NCBI GenBank assembly: GCA_025350445.1
Contig: JANXXV010000466.1
Span: 1-5,018 of the forward strand
Origin: Bryobacteraceae bacterium
GTDB taxonomy: Bacteria > Acidobacteriota > Terriglobia > Bryobacterales > Bryobacteraceae
Length of the DNA: 5,018 bases
Direction of reading: 5' to 3'
In this document: in pieces, positions 1-5,018 of the stretch
How positions within the stretch are numbered: the first letter of the stretch is position 1
Layout of the letters: the number at the start of each line of letters is the position of its first letter
Made by a program: the position numbers and the translations under genes
The notes under the pieces: model-generated
What the model saw: only the letters and a program-made list of their open reading frames with translations
What the model was told of the DNA's origin: nothing
The model's database searches: none

Positions 1-555
1 GGTGAAGGGCGCGCCTCGCATTATATTTCGCTGACGCGGCTGGCTGCTCACGGGACGATTGAAGTGGAGGGGAAGGCTTTTGCGGTGGAGGGGCTGGCGT
101 GGATGGATCACGAATTCTTTACGCATCAGCTCGACGCGAACCAGAGCGGGTGGGATTGGTTTAGTTTGCAATTCGACGATGGTTCGGAGTTGATGCTTTT
201 CCGGCTGCGGCGGAAGGATGGTTCGGCGGATGCTTATTCGGCGGGAACTTATGTGGATGCACTGGGACATGCGCGGCATTTAGCGGCGAGTGATTTTGTC
301 TTGCTACCCGGGAAGACTTGGAGTAGTGCGGAGACTGGGGGGCGTTATCCGATTGCCTGGAATGTGCGCGTGCCTTCGTTGGGGTTGGATGCGGCGGTGT
401 CGACGAGGCTCGATAAGCAGGAATTGACGGGGAAGACGCTGGCGTATTGGGAAGGCGCGGTGGCCGTGGCGGGTACGAAGGCTGGGCGGGCGGTAAAAGG
501 GGATGGGTATCTGGAGATGACCGGGTATGCGGGGCCGGTGCGGATGGGGGAATAG
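1..555 (+). CDS. Lipocalin-like AttH/CrtC-family protein, C-terminal part (5'-truncated by window edge)
   Basis: Reading frame 1 is open from the first base to the TAG at 553-555 and gives 184 residues with no start in view, so the N-terminal half or so is missing (the family usually runs about 350-400 residues). Family signatures seen, numbered from the first in-window codon, are SHYISLTRL at 6-14, the hallmark WMDHE at 34-38, WDWFSLQFDDGSELMLFR at about 58-75, YWEGAV at 149-154 and GYLEMTGY at 169-176. These match the AttH/carotenoid 1,2-hydratase-like fold (CrtC plus Lipocalin_9). Members are usually exported or lipid-anchored, and most have no proven substrate. They are often annotated 'predicted secreted hydrolase' or 'carotenoid 1,2-hydratase'. 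From family knowledge, such genes often follow MacB/FtsX-type ABC transporter genes, which would lie left of this window; that is inference. The GTG at 64 is internal and not the start. The gene is G-rich on this strand, like the third gene and unlike the second. Confidence 0.9.
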   Translation, partial: GEGRASHYISLTRLAAHGTIEVEGKAFAVEGLAWMDHEFFTHQLDANQSGWDWFSLQFDDGSELMLFRLRRKDGSADAYSAGTYVDALGHARHLAASDFVLLPGKTWSSAETGGRYPIAWNVRVPSLGLDAAVSTRLDKQELTGKTLAYWEGAVAVAGTKAGRAVKGDGYLEMTGYAGPVRMGE

Positions 556-655
556 GTGACGATGTAAGAGAGATTGTGTAAACGAATTCTCAGCCCCTCC
601 CCTAGTCAAGCCCCCAGCAAGGATGAGAAAAGATATACTTCGACGAGGTCTCATC
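556..655. other. Intergenic gap between the AttH-like gene and the membrane PLD-like gene
   Basis: This gap is 100 bases if the next gene starts at GTG 656, or 67 if it starts at ATG 623. No intrinsic terminator is visible: I found no stable hairpin followed by a T tract. There is a C-rich stretch with runs at 594-597, 599-602 and 611-615. A TATACT hexamer lies at 634-639 but has no matching -35 element and sits too close to the GTG start to be a convincing promoter. Base composition shifts from G-rich to more AT-rich within this gap. Confidence 0.5.
645..648 (+). promoter_or_regulatory. Shine-Dalgarno GAGG deciding the GTG 656 start
   Basis: GAGG ends 7 bases before GTG 656, which is near-ideal spacing. 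The in-frame ATG at 623 has its purine stretch directly abutting the codon, which is poor for initiation. This favours a protein 11 residues shorter than the longest reading frame. It is a four-base match, so moderate confidence only. Confidence 0.5.
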
Positions 656-1543
656 GTGAACAATGAAAGTGAAAGCGATCCATTCAGACACCTTGCTGTC
701 CATCCGAAATTCAGGCTGATCGCGAAGCACGCAAAATTCGGATTAACCACCACTTGCACTGGCATCGTCGTGCTTATAGCGTTATGCGTGTTGCACCGGT
801 ACTATACTGAATCACTCGCTTCTTACACTTGGGAAATTCTGATATCTGTTCCCGTCACGCTCTTGTGCACCGGAGTTTGTTCAACATTCTATGAACTGTA
901 CATCCGGACGACCTTCAACGCTTCAATGCAGGCCGTCAACATGGCATGGGATACAGGCGTCACTGTTCTCCCGACGCACCAGCACGCTCCTGATAGGCGC
1001 GAGAGTTTGGCAAGAGCTCACAAACGCGTGCGAATTATGACAACCACTTTCAGTCGCTACTTTCTCGCAACTTCGGACTTACTTGAGGAAAAGGCATCGC
1101 AGGGAGTTCGGTTCCAGCTCATCATTTATGATCCTGAGTCGGAAGCAATAGCCGAAAAGGCCAGAGAGGAGAAACGCGACGTTGAAACGTTCCAGGGCGA
1201 AGTTAAAAGCACGTGTATGCGCTATCTGGGTCCTTGGGTGTTGAAGTATGGCGATAAGGTTCAGGTTCGCTTTTGTGATTTCAATACACCGTACGGCATC
1301 ACTGTAATTGATGAGGCCCGCATTGTGTTGTCTCTGAATATTTATGGCCTCGCTCGCGACAAGAATGAGACGCCGTGCTTGGCAATTGAAAACAGATACG
1401 ATCCTCATAGCGTTTTTCAACTTTATGAACGGTCGTTTGACGCGATTTGGAAAACTCTTGAAGGCCGTGAGATCCCGATTTCTGTCAGGCGGCACTTTGA
1501 GCGACATGAACCGGTTGGGGCCAAAACGGCTTTTAGCGATTAG
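656..1543 (+). CDS. Two-TM membrane protein with degenerate phospholipase-D-like cytoplasmic domain
   Basis: Numbered from GTG 656 (295 aa). A short cytoplasmic N-terminus leads to two predicted membrane helices at about 29-48 (core GIVVLIALCVL) and 60-78 (core ILISVPVTLLCTGVC), joined by a loop of about 12 residues. The soluble domain looks PLD-like. Strand RVRIMTTTF (124-132) is followed by GVRFQLIIYDPESEA (150-164). A degenerate HKD site follows: where HxKxxxxD would stand there are Pro212, Gly214 and Asp219, and then SLN (226-228), as in the usual GSxN. The ending FQLYERSFDAIW (254-265) resembles the tail seen in many PLD-like sensor or effector proteins. Loss of His and Lys argues against phospholipase or nuclease catalysis, so a binding or scaffold role is more likely. 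The function is unknown; a defence or stress-effector role is only a guess from architecture and setting. Start choice: GTG 656 has GAGG at 645-648 with 7-base spacing. The alternative ATG 623 (306 aa) has AAGG touching it with no spacing. The gene is clearly AT-richer than both neighbours. Confidence 0.82.
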   Translation: MNNESESDPFRHLAVHPKFRLIAKHAKFGLTTTCTGIVVLIALCVLHRYYTESLASYTWEILISVPVTLLCTGVCSTFYELYIRTTFNASMQAVNMAWDTGVTVLPTHQHAPDRRESLARAHKRVRIMTTTFSRYFLATSDLLEEKASQGVRFQLIIYDPESEAIAEKAREEKRDVETFQGEVKSTCMRYLGPWVLKYGDKVQVRFCDFNTPYGITVIDEARIVLSLNIYGLARDKNETPCLAIENRYDPHSVFQLYERSFDAIWKTLEGREIPISVRRHFERHEPVGAKTAFSD

Positions 1544-1977
1544 CCAGCCAAACAGTGAGCAAGGGCAGTGCGATTGCCACCGCGAACACATCATCGGCGG
1601 CTCACGAAGTCTTGATTGCGTCTTACTATAGAAACTACCAAGAATACAGAGTAGCCTTCTGTTCACGGAAGCAGTAAAAGCTCCTTCATCTTCTGAATCA
1701 AGTTCACTACAATCCGGATTTGGGCGGACTTCGCTCCTGCAGCGGTTTCCGGTCAGGTTGCCAAAAGCCGGCACACACCTGGAATTCGCACGTCCAACGT
1801 GCCAAGAAGGTCTGCCCTTGGCGTTCAGGAGTAGGTAGAGAGCCAGGCCGGAGGTCGCCCGTAATGAGCGTGAGAGCAGGCAACCGCCCAGTAGAGAAAT
1901 AGCCGACGGTCTGAATATTCCGGATGGGTACGTTAGAAATACGGGATTGATGGAATGCAGAGCTTGGCGGCCTGGAC
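1544..1977. other. Gene-free segment after the PLD-like gene, with several short inverted repeats
   Basis: I see no credible protein gene here. The short open frames on either strand lack a ribosome binding site, a recognisable motif or a sensible composition. No tRNA (no TpsiC-like GTTCRANNC), rRNA, CRISPR or transposase remnant was recognised. The segment is AT-richer than the flanking outer genes. It contains a cluster of short inverted repeats around 1759-1822 (listed separately), an imperfect inverted repeat at 1576-1582/1595-1601 (one mismatch, 12-base loop) and the palindrome GAATATTC at 1913-1920. It could be decayed accessory DNA, the leader side of the next gene, or the site of an unrecognised small RNA. 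The sequence alone does not decide. Confidence 0.55.
1788..1822. repeat. Two overlapping perfect short inverted repeats
   Basis: GCACGT (1788-1793) and ACGTGC (1797-1802) form a perfect 6-bp stem with a 3-base loop. GCCAAG (1801-1806) and CTTGGC (1817-1822) form a second perfect 6-bp stem with a 10-base loop. They share bases 1801-1802, so both cannot be fully paired at once. A weaker 4-bp pair (TGCC 1759-1762, GGCA 1770-1773) lies just upstream. No T tract follows, so these are not obvious intrinsic terminators. They may be parts of a structured RNA, a protein-binding site, or chance. Confidence 0.4.
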
Positions 1978-1986
1978 TGCTATAAT
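1978..1986 (+). promoter_or_regulatory. Extended -10 promoter (TGCTATAAT) for the long oxidoreductase gene
   Basis: The nonamer is a perfect extended -10 (TGn then TATAAT) on the gene strand, 73 bases upstream of the GTG start. No good -35 hexamer is found 16-18 bases upstream: the window 1958-1963 reads CAGAGC. The TTGG-containing stretch at 1964-1967 is too close and TTGATG at 1947-1952 is too far. Extended -10 promoters commonly tolerate a missing -35, so this is plausible. Transcription would begin near 1992-1994 and give a leader of about 65 bases. Confidence 0.6.
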
Positions 1987-2016
1987 GAAGGTCTAGATAA
2001 AATAAAAGTTCCGCCC

Positions 2017-2037
2017 CGATTGCCGTCCTGGCGATCG
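2017..2037 (+). other. Leader hairpin between promoter and ribosome binding site
   Basis: CGATTGCC (2017-2024) pairs with GGCGATCG (2030-2037) over 8 bp with a single U.G wobble, closing a 5-base loop. In the predicted leader it ends 8 bases before the Shine-Dalgarno site. No U tract follows on the + strand, so it is not a plus-strand intrinsic terminator. It could stabilise the mRNA 5' end or modulate initiation. Read on the minus strand, an interrupted T-rich run follows after a gap, but no minus-strand gene lies nearby. Confidence 0.45.
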
Positions 2038-2045
2038 AATCTCTT

Positions 2046-2051
2046 AGAAGG
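2046..2051 (+). promoter_or_regulatory. Shine-Dalgarno AGAAGG fixing the GTG 2059 start
   Basis: AGAAGG lies 7 bases upstream of GTG 2059. An in-frame TAA at 2056-2058 directly abuts the GTG, so translation cannot begin further upstream. Together they make GTG 2059 the first possible and best-supported start. Confidence 0.8.
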
Positions 2052-2058
2052 TCTATAA

Positions 2059-5018
2059 GTGTCCGATCAGCTTACTCTTAGATTCGGTTTCTCATTCGAA
2101 GATTTGTACAGACGTGAAGGGCTTGTTCGCCTGGATGCTGCGTTCTTGGAGCAGTTGCAGGCTACGAATGGCGATTTGCACGCCCGCTTGACGGAGGCGC
2201 GGTTGAATCCCGCGGCGCTCGCCGCTAAGAAGCAATCGGATTTGATCATTGAAGTAGCGCCTCATGTGGAAGATTTCGTGGGCGAACTGTTCGGCATTGA
2301 ATCCGCGGTGAAGAACCTGCAGGCGCGGCACGATAAGCTGGCTCCGATCTATGCGTTCAAACGTAAATTTGTACAGAAGAGAGCGATCAGCGGAGTAACG
2401 AAGGAACAGGCCAGTGAGATTGATGGTTTAGCATTGGCGGCCGAACTGGAGATGCTGTTTTCCGAGCCGATTACCGAGCAGACTTTCTTTGAACATGTTT
2501 CGCGGTGGCTGGACGAAGAGGCGGAGCATGTGGCGCAATTGCAGACGGCGGCGCAGTTCGCGGCTTGGGCTTCACTGTCACCGGCGGGCATCGCGAAGTA
2601 TCATCACGGCGTTCTATTTCGTGTTCCGCATAAGTTGGACGCGGCACACCTGGTGCATGTGGAGACCGTGACAGTGGACGGAGTGGCGCGGTTCGCGTTG
2701 CCGAAACACGATCTGCGGCACCGCGAGGGTTTCAAGCTGACCGATGCGGGCATGAATCTGAGCGGCGCGCTGGACCAGGCGAACTATTGCATCAAGTGCC
2801 ATAACCAGGGGAAGGATAGCTGCTCGACGGGACTGCAAGAGAAGGACGGCTCGTTTAAGAAGAGCGGGTTCGGAGTGACTCTGGCCGGCTGTCCGCTGGA
2901 TGAGAAGATTTCCGAGATGAACGTGGTGAAGCAGCGCGGCAATTCGATTGGAGCGCTGGCGATTACCACGGTGGACAATCCGATGTGCGCGGGCACGGGG
3001 CACCGGATTTGCAACGACTGCATGAAGTCGTGCATTTTCCAGAAACAGGATCCGGTGGACATTCCGCAGGTGGAAACACGGACGCTGAAAGATGTTTTAG
3101 AGCTTCCGTGGGGATTTGAAATTTACAGCCTGTTGACGCGGTGGAATCCGGTGCATCTATCGAGGCCTGTTCCGCGGGAGGATTCAGGATATAAGGTACT
3201 GGTGGTGGGATTGGGACCTGCCGGGTTTACGCTATCGCATCATTTGATGAACGACGGGCACACGGTGGTGGGGATTGATGGGCTGAAAATCGAACCGCTG
3301 CCGGAAAAAATCTCCGGCGTGAATGCGATGGGTGAGCACGTTCCGTTCCGTCCGATTTGCGATGTGAATGAGCTTTATGAATCTCTGGACGACCGCGTGA
3401 TGGCGGGGTTCGGCGGCGTGGCGGAGTACGGGATTACAGTTCGTTGGAACAAGAATTTTCTGAAAGTGATCCGGCTGTTGCTGGAGCGGCGCAGGGAATT
3501 CAGCATGTTCGGCGGGGTGCGGTTTGGCGGGGCGCTGACGATTGATAGCGCATTTGAACGGGGCTTCGACCATGTTGCGCTGTGCGCAGGCGCCGGCCGT
3601 CCGACAGTGATTCCGATGAAGAACGGATTGTCGCGGGGCGTGCGGCAAGCATCCGACTTCCTGATGGCGCTGCAACTGACGGGTGCGGCGAAGATGAGTT
3701 CGGTGGCGAATCTGCAGGTTCGGATGCCGATTGTGGTGATCGGCGGCGGATTGACCGCGATTGATACAGCCACTGAGTCGATGGCGTATTACGTGGTGCA
3801 GGTGGAGAAGTTTCTGCAACGCTACGACGCGCTGGTGAAAGACAGTGACGAAGCGGCGGTACGCGAGAGATGGACGCAGGAAGACATTGAGACTGGTAAC
3901 GAGTTTCTGGCGCATGCGCGGGCGATCCGCACCGAGCGCGGAGCGGCGGCGCGCGAGGGCAGAGCTACGAACTTTGTGGACTTGCTGAATTCGTGGGGCG
4001 GGGTGACGATCGCCTACCGGCGGAGGTTGATAGACGCACCGAGTTACACGCTGAATCATGAAGAGGTGGCGCTGGCGTTGCAGGAAGGTATCCGGTTCGC
4101 GGAATGCCTGTCTCCGGAAGAAGTGGAGATGGACGCCCATGGACACGCGGCGGCGCTTAAGCTGACGAGGCATCCGTTCGATGAGGCTACGGGCAAGATG
4201 TCGCCGTCCGGCGAGCCGGTTAGGTTGCCGGCGCGGTCCATATTGGTGGCGGCGGGTACGCAGCCGAATACGGTGCTGGGGCGCGAAGATCCGGCGAATG
4301 TATTCCTGGATGGCAAGTGGTTTCAGGCGGTGGACGAAGAAGGGCAACCGGTGAAGCCGGAGCGCGTGGCGAAGCCGAAGGCGGTGCAGGTGTTGATGTC
4401 ACTGCGCGCGGATGGACGCGGGGTCAGCTTTTTTGGGGACTTGCATCCGTCGTTCGCGGGGAACGTGGTGAAGGCGATGGCCAGCGCAAAGCAGGGCTAT
4501 CCGGTGGTGACGCGGGTGTTGGCGCGGCGGTCCGCTGTGGAACCGAAGCCCGCCGTGCTGGTGGACCAGTTGAACGGCGAACTGCGGGCGGTGGTGCACG
4601 AAGTGATCCGGTTGACACCGAACATTGTGGAAGTGGTGGTGAAAGCGCCGATGGCCGCAAGGGCATTTGAGCCGGGGCAGTTCTACCGGCTGCAAAATTA
4701 CGAGACGCTGGCTCCGCGCGCGAAGGGGACCACGCTTGGGATGGAAGGGCTGGCGTTAACCGGCGCTTCGGTGGATCGGGAGAACGGGTTGTTGTCAACG
4801 ATTGTGCTGGAAATGGGAGGGTCGTCCGATCTCTGCGCAATTTTGAAGAAGGGCGAGCCGGTGATTCTGATGGGGCCGACTGGAACACCCACCGAGACGC
4901 CCGGCCAAGAGACGGTGTTGCTAATTGGCGGCGGGTTGGGCAACGCGGTGCTTTTCTCGATTGGACAGCAGTTGCGGGCCAGCGGATCCAGGACAGTTTA
5001 CTTTGCCGGATACAAGAA
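2059..5018 (+). CDS. Large Fe-S flavoprotein oxidoreductase: GltD/NfnB-like core fused to PyrK/NfnA-like FNR module (3'-truncated)
   Basis: The frame is open from GTG 2059 to the window edge: 986 codons and no stop. Domains seen: (1) residues 1-243, largely helical, unrecognised; (2) an Fe-S module with Cys244, 247, 255, 278 (in GCPL, as in GltD), 310, 318, 321 and 325, enough for two [4Fe-4S] clusters; (3) an FAD Rossmann motif GLGPAG at 384-389 with acidic Asp407 after strand 2; (4) an NAD(P) motif GGGLTAID at 562-569, then VTIAYRR at 649-655, GTQPN at 733-737 and the FAD-contacting FFGD at 791-794; (5) a ferredoxin-reductase-like module with PGQFYR at 872-877, MGPTGTPTE near 937-945 and the nucleotide motif GGGLGN at 957-962. 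Expected remaining parts, such as a PyrK-type [2Fe-2S] cysteine cluster, would lie past the edge. GltD-like proteins pass electrons between NAD(P)H, FAD and Fe-S clusters. In NfnAB and SudAB the two modules sit on separate chains. The protein is cytoplasmic by sequence (no signal peptide). Its substrate and partners are unknown; electron bifurcation is possible but unproven. I am sure of the family and unsure of the reaction. Confidence 0.95.
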   Translation, partial: MSDQLTLRFGFSFEDLYRREGLVRLDAAFLEQLQATNGDLHARLTEARLNPAALAAKKQSDLIIEVAPHVEDFVGELFGIESAVKNLQARHDKLAPIYAFKRKFVQKRAISGVTKEQASEIDGLALAAELEMLFSEPITEQTFFEHVSRWLDEEAEHVAQLQTAAQFAAWASLSPAGIAKYHHGVLFRVPHKLDAAHLVHVETVTVDGVARFALPKHDLRHREGFKLTDAGMNLSGALDQANYCIKCHNQGKDSCSTGLQEKDGSFKKSGFGVTLAGCPLDEKISEMNVVKQRGNSIGALAITTVDNPMCAGTGHRICNDCMKSCIFQKQDPVDIPQVETRTLKDVLELPWGFEIYSLLTRWNPVHLSRPVPREDSGYKVLVVGLGPAGFTLSHHLMNDGHTVVGIDGLKIEPLPEKISGVNAMGEHVPFRPICDVNELYESLDDRVMAGFGGVAEYGITVRWNKNFLKVIRLLLERRREFSMFGGVRFGGALTIDSAFERGFDHVALCAGAGRPTVIPMKNGLSRGVRQASDFLMALQLTGAAKMSSVANLQVRMPIVVIGGGLTAIDTATESMAYYVVQVEKFLQRYDALVKDSDEAAVRERWTQEDIETGNEFLAHARAIRTERGAAAREGRATNFVDLLNSWGGVTIAYRRRLIDAPSYTLNHEEVALALQEGIRFAECLSPEEVEMDAHGHAAALKLTRHPFDEATGKMSPSGEPVRLPARSILVAAGTQPNTVLGREDPANVFLDGKWFQAVDEEGQPVKPERVAKPKAVQVLMSLRADGRGVSFFGDLHPSFAGNVVKAMASAKQGYPVVTRVLARRSAVEPKPAVLVDQLNGELRAVVHEVIRLTPNIVEVVVKAPMAARAFEPGQFYRLQNYETLAPRAKGTTLGMEGLALTGASVDRENGLLSTIVLEMGGSSDLCAILKKGEPVILMGPTGTPTETPGQETVLLIGGGLGNAVLFSIGQQLRASGSRTVYFAGYK

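Noticed and set aside
594..615. C-rich tract as a possible G-quadruplex on the minus strand
   Set aside because: Only three runs of four or more C are present, whereas four are needed.
634..639. TATACT as a -10 box for the PLD-like gene
   Set aside because: No -35 at suitable distance, and transcription would begin at the Shine-Dalgarno site itself.
1576..1601. Hairpin downstream of the PLD-like gene as its terminator
   Set aside because: The 7-bp stem has a mismatch and a 12-base loop, and no T tract follows.
1344..1631. Plus-strand open frame of 95 codons overlapping the 3' end of the PLD-like gene
   Set aside because: Most of it is out of frame inside the real gene; there is no independent support.
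1079..1774. Minus-strand open frame of 231 codons
   Set aside because: Over half of it is antisense to the well-supported two-TM/PLD-like gene. It begins with GTG, has no clear ribosome binding site and shows no recognisable motif.
1720..1902. Small plus-strand open frame (60 codons) in the gene-free stretch
   Set aside because: It starts at a TTG without a Shine-Dalgarno site and its product is Arg/Ser/Gly-rich with no familiar motif.
1913..1920. GAATATTC palindrome as an operator
   Set aside because: An isolated 8-base palindrome is common by chance and matches no operator I can name.
1544..2058. Possible group II intron, transposase remnant, CRISPR or tRNA attachment site
   Set aside because: I looked for domain V-like sequence, spaced repeats, terminal inverted repeats and tRNA arms and could not find any of them.
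3232..4347. Minus-strand open frame of 371 codons
   Set aside because: It is an Arg/His/Pro-rich shadow of the GC-rich oxidoreductase gene, whose sense frame carries all the family motifs.

Overview
The window is bacterial: three same-strand (+) genes, Shine-Dalgarno sites and a sigma70-type -10 element. The outer two genes are GC-rich, use gcg/ctg/ttg/acg/ccg codons heavily and carry long G-rich runs on the coding strand. The long Fe-S flavoprotein is of a type I associate with soil Acidobacteriota (Solibacter/Bryobacter-like) and some Proteobacteria. The taxonomic guess is weak and comes from style, not from a marker gene.

Region 1 (1-555) is the 3' part of an AttH/CrtC-type lipocalin-like protein, cut by the left window edge. 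Region 2 (about 556-2058) is visibly more AT-rich and has different codon use. It holds one gene (656-1543, or 623-1543) for a membrane protein with two N-terminal transmembrane helices and a cytoplasmic phospholipase-D-like domain whose HKD motif has lost its His and Lys. About 515 bases without a credible gene follow, containing several short perfect inverted repeats. Region 3 (2059 to the right edge, still open) is one very long gene for a multidomain Fe-S/FAD/NAD(P) oxidoreductase. Its order is: an unrecognised helical N-terminal region, an eight-cysteine two-[4Fe-4S] module, a GltD/NfnB-like double Rossmann core with a large insertion, and a PyrK/NfnA-like ferredoxin-reductase module.

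The third gene has a well-supported start. A perfect extended -10 (TGCTATAAT) lies 73 bases upstream of the GTG, an 8-bp hairpin sits in the leader, AGAAGG stands 7 bases before the GTG, and an in-frame TAA abuts the GTG. It therefore appears to be transcribed on its own. No pathway links the three genes. The most natural reading is two unrelated host genes separated by an acquired AT-richer segment that carries the membrane PLD-like gene. The most interesting items are that accessory gene and the single-chain NfnB-NfnA-like fusion.
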